Part shown: positions 1-6,606 of the stretch, one piece after another
Layout: each line of letters opens with the position of its first letter
How positions within the stretch are numbered: position 1 is the stretch's first letter
DNA from: an uncultured Verrucomicrobiota bacterium
Lineage (GTDB): Bacteria; Verrucomicrobiota; Verrucomicrobiia; Palsa-1439
Length of the DNA stretch: 8,357 nt
Direction of reading: 5' to 3'
NCBI GenBank assembly: GCA_903825695.1
Contig: CAIKBP010000178.1
Coordinates: 1-8,357 of the forward strand
The notes under the pieces: generated by a model
Told to the model about the DNA's origin: nothing
Seen by the model: the letters and a program-made list of their open reading frames with translations, nothing else
Database searches by the model: none
Program-made: the position numbers and the translations under genes

Positions 1-1925
1 ATGGCGATAATCGGCGCGAGATTGGCCAGCCAGTCGGCATGCCGGGACATGCTGGCGAACGCATCCCGAACCAATTCAGCCGCAGGGAACTCCGGTACGG
101 CTGAACGATGGTCAAATAGGCCGCCTGCGCGTCGGAATGCGTACAGCTCTTGGTCGCTTACTCCAAACAACTCGCTACGCAATGCGGCCACCAGGGCGAC
201 CGTGTTGTCGGGTTCGAGCGCGGCGCGCAACGCTGTGTTCAGCAGGCTGAGTTCGTGCACTTCATTTAACGAACTGCCGCCGGTAACCTCGTGTGGAATG
301 CTGAGTCGTTGCAACGCGGTGGCATACATGCTGAGCCGTTTCTTCATGCGCGTAACAATGAGGAAGTCGCCTGGGGCGCGATCTTGACTGTCAACCGCAC
401 GGCGAATCGACCGCGCCAGCAAATCGGCTTCGTACGCCGCGATGTCGTCCTGATTGGTCAGATCGCCCGGGATGGTAATCCGGAAAACACCTGACTCCGC
501 GGCGTCCTTTGTCCGGCCCACCAATAATGGCGAGTACGACGGGGAGAAATCATTCGCTGTCGCCGGGAAGAACTCCCCCGACTGAAATGCCGCGTTCACC
601 CAATCCACCACCGGGGCGGCAGAGCGGAAGTTGGCTGTGAGTGTGACGCACAAGCCGCCAGCGCTCGTGATGATTTCTTTGACGGTATTGTAGGTCACGA
701 TGTCGGCGCGACGGAACCGGTAAATTGATTGTTTTGGGTCGCCTACTACAAACAACGCGCCCGGCACAGGCCGGCATCTGCGCCAAACGCGTTCGCGATG
801 GTTGTCGGCTGTGAGCAACAACAATACTTCGGCTTGTACCGGGTCGGTGTCCTGAAATTCGTCCACCAACACGTGGGTGAAACGCCGGCGGAAATACCGG
901 CGGATTTCCGGACGATCGCGCAGCAACGCGGCGGCGCGCATCAGCAAATCCTGGAAATTTAGCCCGTGCGCAGCGTTACGTTGACGGTCATAAACCGAGC
1001 GGGCACGCTCCAGCAGGCGCAACACGGTTGGATACCAGTGTGCCCGCCATGCCGCGACAAACGGTGCGGCCACTTCTGTGGTAAACTTGTTCCACTGTTC
1101 GTGCTCGCGTAACGCCTGTTCCTTGCCGTCCGGCCAGTTCTTCTGTATGCATTTCCGTTCGGGCTTGAACTGCTCGAACAGTTCCGCCGCCTCGGCGTGG
1201 CGTTCCAGATCGCGCGACCGCATCATGCTCAGCACGCGCCGAAACAGTCCAACCAACTCATCCGTGCCGCCCTCCGATGGCAAAGCCGGCAGCAAACGCG
1301 CCATGTGCGCCGCATACTCACGCAACGCATGCAAGGCCGGCTTCAGCGCTGGCGCTGGCATGGCCGGCGCAGGCCACTCGTCCACATCCGGGTAATCGGC
1401 AAACTGCAGGAACGCCTCGCGCAATTCCGCCAGCGTCAACCCGAGTTCGTCCAACACATCCAACGCGGGGTCATCGGCGGCAAACAACTCGCTGCCGAAC
1501 GTCTCCCATGCCTTTTCGCGCAGCCGCGCGTCGCGTTCGTCATCGAGTTCCTCGAACGACGGGTCAACACCTGCCTCCACAGGGCGCTCACGCAACAACC
1601 GCGCGCAAAACGAGTGCACCGTGCCGATGAAACATAACTCGACGTAGTTGCGGGCGTGGCGAAGACGCTCGGCCGGTTTGCCGCTGGCATGACGCGCTGC
1701 GTCTTCGAGGGCAGACTGAAAACGGGTTTGCAGTTCCGCGGCGGCTTTTCGCGTGAACGTCACAGCAGCCAGTGTTTCGATGCGGCACTTGCCGCAGGCC
1801 AGCAATGCCACCATACGGTCGGTCATCGAACGCGTCTTCCCGGTGCCGGCTGCGGCTTCGACGATCATTGTCGCGTCGAGCCGCTTCACAATCAGGTTGC
1901 GCTGCTCTTGATCCGGAGGGTTCAT
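1..1925 (-). CDS. addA: AddA-type UvrD/Rep superfamily 1 helicase (double-strand break repair), partial: C-terminus beyond left edge
   Basis: This is the helicase subunit of an AddAB (RecBCD-like) helicase-nuclease that would unwind and resect DNA ends in the cytoplasm for RecA-dependent repair. The frame starts at an ATG (1925-1923) and stays open for 641 codons to the left edge; I read it through codon by codon and found no stop. Superfamily 1 helicase motifs appear in order: Walker A AGTGKT (residues 26-31) after a Q-motif-like stretch, motif Ia TFTRKAAAE (56-64), GTVHSFC (101-107), Walker B region VDEFQDTDP (354-362), GDPKQSIYRFR (395-405) and TANFRS (430-435). AddA proteins are usually about 1,100-1,250 residues, so roughly half is missing here, including the C-terminal region where a RecB-type nuclease domain would lie. 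Its start overlaps the addB stop (ATGA), implying cotranscription. A related UvrD-like or RecB-like family member is possible, but the AddB neighbour favours AddA. Confidence 0.9.
   Translation of the reverse strand, partial: MNPPDQEQRNLIVKRLDATMIVEAAAGTGKTRSMTDRMVALLACGKCRIETLAAVTFTRKAAAELQTRFQSALEDAARHASGKPAERLRHARNYVELCFIGTVHSFCARLLRERPVEAGVDPSFEELDDERDARLREKAWETFGSELFAADDPALDVLDELGLTLAELREAFLQFADYPDVDEWPAPAMPAPALKPALHALREYAAHMARLLPALPSEGGTDELVGLFRRVLSMMRSRDLERHAEAAELFEQFKPERKCIQKNWPDGKEQALREHEQWNKFTTEVAAPFVAAWRAHWYPTVLRLLERARSVYDRQRNAAHGLNFQDLLMRAAALLRDRPEIRRYFRRRFTHVLVDEFQDTDPVQAEVLLLLTADNHRERVWRRCRPVPGALFVVGDPKQSIYRFRRADIVTYNTVKEIITSAGGLCVTLTANFRSAAPVVDWVNAAFQSGEFFPATANDFSPSYSPLLVGRTKDAAESGVFRITIPGDLTNQDDIAAYEADLLARSIRRAVDSQDRAPGDFLIVTRMKKRLSMYATALQRLSIPHEVTGGSSLNEVHELSLLNTALRAALEPDNTVALVAALRSELFGVSDQELYAFRRAGGLFDHRSAVPEFPAAELVRDAFASMSRHADWLANLAPIIA
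1922..1925 (-). other. ATGA stop-start overlap joining addB and addA
   Basis: On the minus strand the addB stop TGA (1924-1922) overlaps the addA start ATG (1925-1923) by two bases. No strong Shine-Dalgarno sequence precedes this ATG; the nearest purine run is GGGAA about 11 bases before it. The overlap therefore suggests termination-reinitiation coupling, which would keep the two subunits in balance. The overlap is read directly; the coupling is inferred. Confidence 0.8.
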
Positions 1926-4777
1926 CGTGGCCGTAATTCCCGGAATGGTTGGAGGACGTCGTTGGCTGGCGACGCCAGCTTGACGGCGCTCTGCGTTGTG
2001 ATGGATTCGATGTCACGGCAAATCGGCCGGTAATCGCAATATGCGCAGTCGTCCATCTGGTTTGTGGCCGGAAAAGCGCCACGGGCGACCAGCTCACGCA
2101 ATCGTGAAAGCACGTTCGGCGCGTCGGCCAGTTTCGCCGGCGTGAAAGTGATTCGTTCACCGTGGCCTTTTTCCGTTGGAAAGAAATAGCCAAACAGCGC
2201 CACGGGCTGACCGTAATGCGCTTCCGCCAGCGCGATGTACAGCGCGTGCTGCAAAATGCGGCCCTGCATAAACGGGTCCTTGTCCTTCGAGGCCCTGACG
2301 AAGCGCGAAGGGCTGCCGGTCTTGTAGTCCCACAGCGCGAGCTTGCCACCCATCTCGTCCACCCGGTCGATCCGTCCCTGCACATGGATCATTGCACCAT
2401 TCGGCAAGCGCACCGGTACGCCGCTGATCTCCTTTTCGAATTCGAATGGACGACATGTCCGCCGCAGTTCGTCTTCTTCCGCCAGAAAGATGCGCCCTGC
2501 CAGTTCGAGCCGGCGACAATCACGACGAAACACGCCTTCGTTCGGTGGCGGGAATTTTTCCCGATAATGCCCGATGCATTCCTGCAAAATATCCGCCAAA
2601 CGTCTGCCATCACGCAGGAACTGGTGAAACGCCTCATGCAACAATTTCCCAAACTCCACTGGCGGCAGCCAGCGATGCGGATCAAGCTCCAACTCGTCCG
2701 GCAACTTAAGGCCCAGGGCGTAATGGTAGAAATACCGAAGCGGACACACGCCGAGCGTTTCAAGCCGATGCGGCGAGAACAGACGATCGGGCGAACGCAC
2801 CGGGTCAAGATCCGGCCCGGCTTCCGGCACGAAACCGTCATACGCGGTAAATACCTCGCTGGCGCGTTGCTGCGCGGCGCGCAATCCCCGTCCCAATCGC
2901 GGGAAATATCCGCCCACGAGCGTCATCGGATCACGGACCGGTGCTGCGGCGCACAAACGCCAGAGCCACCACTCAGTCTCACTCAGACTGCGCTCTTCAC
3001 ATGTCGGCGCGAACGAGCAGACGGGTGGCGACTCGTCTTTGTTGGCGAGCTGTTGGAGAATGACGTTGCTGGGGAACGTTTCGAAATCGTCAACCAGGTC
3101 ACGACTGGAATAACTCAGTGTGACGCGCCCCCGGAGGCGCGCGAGCAATCGCGCAAATTGTTGCATAACCTGCTCGCGGCGCTGGATGGAAGTCGCTAGA
3201 TGTTCGGAAAGCGACTGGCGTTCCCCATCGAGCAACACGGGGTCCTGCGCGCCCACCGGAGGAAAGCGTCCGCTGTCCAGACCCACGATGAACGTATAAG
3301 GTCTTTCTGAATGACCGCCCGACCAGATATTCGCTACGTGTAGGCAACCTGGGCGTGGGCCGAGACCGAGTACGCGTGTTTCGCGCAGTACCGTCTCCAA
3401 CCACTCCGCTTCGTCAATGGGGTCATTACCATTCGCCTCCTGCAGCCCTGTCATGTCCTCGATTCGTTCGAGGAGTACCTGTCGAGCATAGTTGTCCAAT
3501 TCTGTCGTGCAACGCGCCTGGTCGCGCAGGAAGGCGGCGGCGGACTGCAGCAAGCGGTCGCTCGTAGTCTGCAACAAACGCTCGACCACGGGACGCAATG
3601 CCCGCGCAGTTTCGAGACAACCTTCAATGACCTGGCGACGTTCCGGATGTGCGTCGGCGAGCTGGCGCGTGAGACCGGTGGTAAATTCGTCCAACTTGGA
3701 AAGATAACGCTCACGTCCGAAACCGATCGGCACACTGCGCAGGACGCCGGCCAGACGTGTCGGCAATGGATTCTCCGGGAGGACAACCAATCCATCCTGC
3801 ACCATCGCTACCAGTGACGACTGCGGGAACTCGCTGCGCTGCCATGCAAGCCACGCATTCAGCGCGCGTGCCGGTCGTGTGTACCGCACAGGGATGCCGT
3901 CGGCAAATGTGACCGCGTCTTCGCAGCGCAACGTGGCGGCCACTTCGTATACGAGACCGCCGTAAAGGTCGGGGTCGGTGGAAAGTAGTTCGACCTGATC
4001 GAGCGGCCAGCCGTTGGCCAGACAACGCCGCAAGACCTCGCGCACCTCGTTAATCTCACCCACAGCGCCAAACACATCGTCCGCGCGGCGGTCGGATGGC
4101 GGATCAACAGGCAATTCGAGCCGCTGTTGGCTAGGAATCGCATCAAGCAACGCGCGTTCGAGCGCCGTCAGCTCGATATCTTCTGGCACAAGGATGAGGG
4201 CGTCCGTGGTGAAATTGTCCGCGTCGGCGAGTCGTACCACGTCGGCCTCGTCGGCGAGTCGGCGTTGCCGTAAGATATCCTGATAAGCGCGAAGTAAATC
4301 GATGAGTTCGCGCCCCTTCTTTGCGGCCTCATATTTGCCGCGCTCGAGATCGCCCGGCCCCAAGCCAGCCAGCCGCAGGTCGAGCAGCGTGGCGGCCATT
4401 TGTTGGACAAAACCAAGATTGGCTGGCAACGATCCGAGGTAGTCATCGGTTGAACAGTGCTCGCGTTGTTGCTGCAGTAGTCGTCCCACGACTGCAAGCC
4501 GACTCAGCGGCGAGAGCGGCTGGAGACCATCACGCACCAGCGATGGCCCGGCGAGGTCGAGCGCGAGCTTGCGAACGGTTTTAAGACGAGCATTGACAAC
4601 GGGTTGACCGCTGCGTGCGACCGCGTCCAACCATTGCTGACCAACCCGGTACGATGGGGTCAATAGCCACTTTTCGCGGAGCAGGTGCACACGGCAGGAT
4701 TCGGCAAGGGCGACAACAAAACGACTGCGCTCGCTTTTACGTGGCATTTGTGCCGAAAAATTGTTACTCGTACTCAC
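1922..4777 (-). CDS. addB: AddB-type PD-(D/E)XK nuclease subunit of the AddAB helicase-nuclease
   Basis: This 951-residue protein would be the second subunit of AddAB, cutting one strand at processed DNA ends. The C-terminal third has a RecB/AddB nuclease fold: LHEAF with H714, GRIDRVD with D804, WDYKTG with D817 and K819, and QHALY with Q843 and Y847. Four cysteines fit the AddB iron-sulfur pattern, one before the nuclease core (C678 in CPLRYFYHY) and three after it (C911, C914, C920, spaced C-x2-C-x5-C). The middle carries a helicase-like remnant with VGLDSGRFPP (about 498-507). I see no Walker A loop in the N-terminal region, unlike Bacillus AddB, so it probably does not hydrolyse ATP. The start is GTG at 4777; an ATG at 4747 (residue 11) is an alternative, and neither has a clear ribosome binding site. 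The gene precedes addA with an ATGA overlap. The family is secure; the exact start is not. Confidence 0.9.
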   Translation of the reverse strand: MSTSNNFSAQMPRKSERSRFVVALAESCRVHLLREKWLLTPSYRVGQQWLDAVARSGQPVVNARLKTVRKLALDLAGPSLVRDGLQPLSPLSRLAVVGRLLQQQREHCSTDDYLGSLPANLGFVQQMAATLLDLRLAGLGPGDLERGKYEAAKKGRELIDLLRAYQDILRQRRLADEADVVRLADADNFTTDALILVPEDIELTALERALLDAIPSQQRLELPVDPPSDRRADDVFGAVGEINEVREVLRRCLANGWPLDQVELLSTDPDLYGGLVYEVAATLRCEDAVTFADGIPVRYTRPARALNAWLAWQRSEFPQSSLVAMVQDGLVVLPENPLPTRLAGVLRSVPIGFGRERYLSKLDEFTTGLTRQLADAHPERRQVIEGCLETARALRPVVERLLQTTSDRLLQSAAAFLRDQARCTTELDNYARQVLLERIEDMTGLQEANGNDPIDEAEWLETVLRETRVLGLGPRPGCLHVANIWSGGHSERPYTFIVGLDSGRFPPVGAQDPVLLDGERQSLSEHLATSIQRREQVMQQFARLLARLRGRVTLSYSSRDLVDDFETFPSNVILQQLANKDESPPVCSFAPTCEERSLSETEWWLWRLCAAAPVRDPMTLVGGYFPRLGRGLRAAQQRASEVFTAYDGFVPEAGPDLDPVRSPDRLFSPHRLETLGVCPLRYFYHYALGLKLPDELELDPHRWLPPVEFGKLLHEAFHQFLRDGRRLADILQECIGHYREKFPPPNEGVFRRDCRRLELAGRIFLAEEDELRRTCRPFEFEKEISGVPVRLPNGAMIHVQGRIDRVDEMGGKLALWDYKTGSPSRFVRASKDKDPFMQGRILQHALYIALAEAHYGQPVALFGYFFPTEKGHGERITFTPAKLADAPNVLSRLRELVARGAFPATNQMDDCAYCDYRPICRDIESITTQSAVKLASPANDVLQPFRELRPR

Positions 4778-4782
4778 AGCCG

Positions 4783-5895
4783 ATGAAGATTTTGCCCAAG
4801 TATATCATACGGCAGGCGCTCGTCACTCTCGGCGTCACAGTGGCGGTGTTCACGTTTGTGTTGCTGCTCGTCGCTTCGCTTAAGCGCCTAAGCGATCTGC
4901 TGGTGAATCGGAATGTCGGGCTAACCGCAGTTGTGCAGTTCTTGTTGCTGGCGATGCCGAAGGTGTTAATGTTCTCGCTGCCAATGGCAATGCTCGCGAC
5001 AGCGTTGTTGGCGTTCGGAAGAATGAGCGCTGACAACGAGATCACCGCGATGCGAGCTAACGGGATCAGCCTCGGCCAGGTGGCCACGCCTGTTTTGTTC
5101 CTTGCCAGTATGGTCAGCGCATTGTGTTTGTACGTCAGCACGACGTTGATGCCACAGTGCCAGTTTCAGTTGAAAACGCTGTTGCTGCGGATCGGGCTGG
5201 AGCGGCCAATGGCGTTGTTGGAAGAGAACGTCGCCATCAGGGATTTCCCCGGCTACATCATCTGCCTGTCGCACAAGAAAGGAAACGTCATCGAGGACGT
5301 CACCATTTACGAATTAGGTGAGGACCACAACACACTTTCCCGGTTTCATGCGAGATATGGCGTTGTTACGACGAAAGTTAACCAACGCAAGGTGTTGCTC
5401 GACCTTTATGATGTCCGCGGCGACCTTCGCGACAGAGAAGACCCGACCGACTTGCGTAAAATTCGCGCCGGTGCAACCGCCGCGCATTATCCCGTGGAAC
5501 TAGACCTCGGCAAGGCGCTCCGCAGCATCGCTTCGGGCAAGACACTGGGCGACATGACGTTCCCTGAATTGAGCGACGAAATCAGGCGGCTCCGCGCGCA
5601 GGGCCATTCCCCTGCCCCGGCATTCATGGAGGCGCACCAGCGCATCGCGTGGTCGGCAGCCTGTTTCACGTTTACAATGATAGGCATCCCGCTCGGCTTG
5701 AAGACCAGCCGACGCGAAACCTCGATTGGCATTGCCCTGAGTCTTAGCCTCGCGATGGTATTCTACTTTTTTGTCGTTCTTGCCAACGCGCTCAAGAACA
5801 GGCCGTCGTTTTACCCTGAAGCGATTCTTTGGTTCCCGAACGTATTGTTCGAAGTGCTCGGACTCTGGATGCTTTGGTGGGTTGCACGGAAGTAA
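4783..5895 (+). CDS. LptF/LptG (YjgP/YjgQ) family permease, lipopolysaccharide export
   Basis: This 370-residue inner-membrane protein belongs to the family whose members form the transmembrane part of the LptB2FG ABC transporter, which extracts lipopolysaccharide from the inner membrane and passes it to LptC/LptA. Hydrophobic segments lie near residues 11-31, 49-78 and 98-120, then a soluble periplasmic stretch (about 125-280, expected jellyroll) and three more segments near 287-306, 313-336 and 349-368: the standard 3+3 layout. The segment FGRMSADNEITAMRANG (78-94) is characteristic of the family. The frame is open back to 4615, but the ATG at 4783 is chosen because it gives the normal N-terminus MKILPKYIIRQ; the upstream part is antisense to addB. 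Length matches the family (about 360). I cannot tell LptF from LptG, and no second copy is adjacent although they are often paired. It diverges from addB with 5 bp between starts. Confidence 0.92.
   Translation: MKILPKYIIRQALVTLGVTVAVFTFVLLLVASLKRLSDLLVNRNVGLTAVVQFLLLAMPKVLMFSLPMAMLATALLAFGRMSADNEITAMRANGISLGQVATPVLFLASMVSALCLYVSTTLMPQCQFQLKTLLLRIGLERPMALLEENVAIRDFPGYIICLSHKKGNVIEDVTIYELGEDHNTLSRFHARYGVVTTKVNQRKVLLDLYDVRGDLRDREDPTDLRKIRAGATAAHYPVELDLGKALRSIASGKTLGDMTFPELSDEIRRLRAQGHSPAPAFMEAHQRIAWSAACFTFTMIGIPLGLKTSRRETSIGIALSLSLAMVFYFFVVLANALKNRPSFYPEAILWFPNVLFEVLGLWMLWWVARK
4804..4809 (-). promoter_or_regulatory. Candidate -10 element for addB inside the lptF/lptG-family gene
   Basis: On the minus strand TATGAT lies 26 bases before the addB GTG start and matches the sigma-70 -10 consensus at five of six positions. 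No convincing -35 hexamer sits 16-18 bases upstream, so this is a weak call. If real, the promoter lies within the first ten codons of the divergent permease gene and gives addB a leader of about 20 bases. Confidence 0.22.
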
Positions 5896-5943
5896 CAGCG
5901 CGCCGATTCAAACCCAAACCCACGTCCCATTATTGTGGGCTTG

Positions 5944-6009
5944 CCCCGAAAGTTCTGACGGTGTCAGGGTAAACCCTCCCTGACAACGCTGGCGGGTAAA
6001 CTTTCCGGG
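5944..6009. repeat. Nested inverted repeat in the lptF/lptG-LysM intergenic region
   Basis: The outer arms CCCCGAAAGTT (5944-5954) and AACTTTCCGGG (5999-6009) pair at 10 of 11 positions. The inner arms TGTCAGGG (5962-5969) and CCCTGACA (5978-5985) pair perfectly around an 8-base loop. A competing hairpin CTGAC-GGT-GTCAG is possible at 5955-5967, sharing bases with the inner left arm. GGGTAAAC occurs twice (5967-5974 and 5994-6001). No T-tract follows, so it is not a canonical intrinsic terminator for the permease gene. It could be a protein-binding dyad, an RNA structure ending the upstream transcript, or a small dispersed repeat. Confidence 0.6.
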
Positions 6010-6010
6010 C

Positions 6011-6039
6011 TTGCATCGCGACGCCATGATTCCTAGATT
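6011..6039 (+). promoter_or_regulatory. Candidate sigma-70-type promoter for the LysM gene
   Basis: TTGCAT (6011-6016) and TAGATT (6034-6039) are separated by exactly 17 bases. They match the -35 and -10 consensus at three and four of six positions. The ATG follows the -10 box by 6 bases, so transcription would begin at or next to the start codon and the message would be leaderless or nearly so. This agrees with the absence of a Shine-Dalgarno sequence. The boxes are imperfect, so the call is tentative. Confidence 0.33.
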
Positions 6040-6045
6040 GCCGCC

Positions 6046-6588
6046 ATGAAACCAAGAAACCTTCTCACTTTTGTCGGCATCCTGTGCGCCAGTGTTATGT
6101 TTGCCATTGCTGCACCGGCGGCCGAACCCGATGTCGCCCAAAGCATGGCGATCCTTGACGAGCGACTGAAACAACTGTCGCAACAGATCGAAGCACTTCA
6201 GTTCGATCAGCAACAGATGCAAAAACAAATTGCCGACCTCCAGTCGCAGGTCGTCGAAATCCACCGCGGCGGCACGGCGTCGGCTGCCGACATGCAGGCG
6301 TTGGATGCGAAGATTAAGGCCGGCGATGCCGCCCGTGAGAAAGATAAGCAAGCCATCTTGGACGCGGTTGCCAAAGAGATCGCAGCAATCGGCGGTCACA
6401 CCAGCGGCGGCGTGACCATAGCGCCGGCAGCCGATGGCGGGGAATACGTCGTCCAGAAAGGCGACACGCTGACTTCCATCGCCAAAGCCAACGGCGTCAC
6501 CATCGCCCAGTTGAAGAAAGCCAACAACCTCATCACCGACGCCTTACAGGCCGGCCATAAACTGGTTATACCAAAAAAGGCGGATTGA
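6046..6588 (+). CDS. Exported coiled-coil protein with C-terminal LysM peptidoglycan-binding domain
   Basis: This 180-residue protein is predicted to be secreted and to hold on to peptidoglycan; no enzymatic domain is visible. It begins with MKPRN and a hydrophobic core (residues 6-22), ending in an APA motif (23-25) consistent with signal peptidase I cleavage. Cys14 lacks a proper lipobox, so it is not an obvious lipoprotein. Residues about 32-74 are rich in Gln/Leu heptads (QLSQQIEALQFDQQQMQKQI) and look like a coiled coil, followed by a charged helical stretch (80-115) and a Gly/Ala linker. Residues 133-177 are a single LysM repeat, beginning EYVVQKGDTLTSIAKANGVT and closing LQAGHKLVIPK. 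It could be an envelope scaffold or adaptor protein; a specific role cannot be assigned. It follows the permease by 150 bp with its own candidate promoter and converges on dnaE with 9 bp between stops. Confidence 0.88.
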   Translation: MKPRNLLTFVGILCASVMFAIAAPAAEPDVAQSMAILDERLKQLSQQIEALQFDQQQMQKQIADLQSQVVEIHRGGTASAADMQALDAKIKAGDAAREKDKQAILDAVAKEIAAIGGHTSGGVTIAPAADGGEYVVQKGDTLTSIAKANGVTIAQLKKANNLITDALQAGHKLVIPKKAD

Positions 6589-6606
6589 TGAGACGTCTCA
6601 CCAATC
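6573..6606 (-). terminator. Intrinsic terminator of dnaE, spanning both convergent stop codons
   Basis: Positions 6583-6606 form a 24-base dyad centred on the perfect palindrome TGAGACGTCTCA (6589-6600), with GATTG/CAATC arms outside. The single imperfect pair (6588/6601) becomes a G-U wobble in minus-strand RNA. On the minus strand the stem is followed by CGCC and then six T (6578-6573), the arrangement expected of a rho-independent terminator for dnaE. The hairpin includes the dnaE stop codon, and the T-tract lies in the AAAAAA of the LysM gene's lysine codons. The plus direction has no T-tract. Confidence 0.6.

Noticed and set aside
1588..2385. Minus-strand open frame (265 codons) across the addB-addA junction
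   Set aside because: It is out of frame with both genes, which are each continuous and carry conserved motifs through this region; its translation is Arg/Ser/Thr-rich with no domain.
2162..3199. Long plus-strand open frame (345 codons) opposite addB
   Set aside because: It lies wholly antisense to a well-supported gene, is rich in Arg/Gln/His with no recognisable domain, and is the kind of shadow frame GC-rich coding DNA produces. Other long antisense frames (1-387, 1197-1637, 6832-7344) were rejected for the same reason.
4615..4782. 56-codon N-terminal extension of the permease
   Set aside because: The extra residues are antisense to addB, have no family resemblance, and would put a charged segment before the normal MKILPKYIIRQ membrane start.
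5919..5939. CCCAC/GTGGG hairpin as a terminator of the permease gene
   Set aside because: The stem is only 5 bp with an 11-base loop and no T-tract follows, so it does not meet the usual criteria for an intrinsic terminator.
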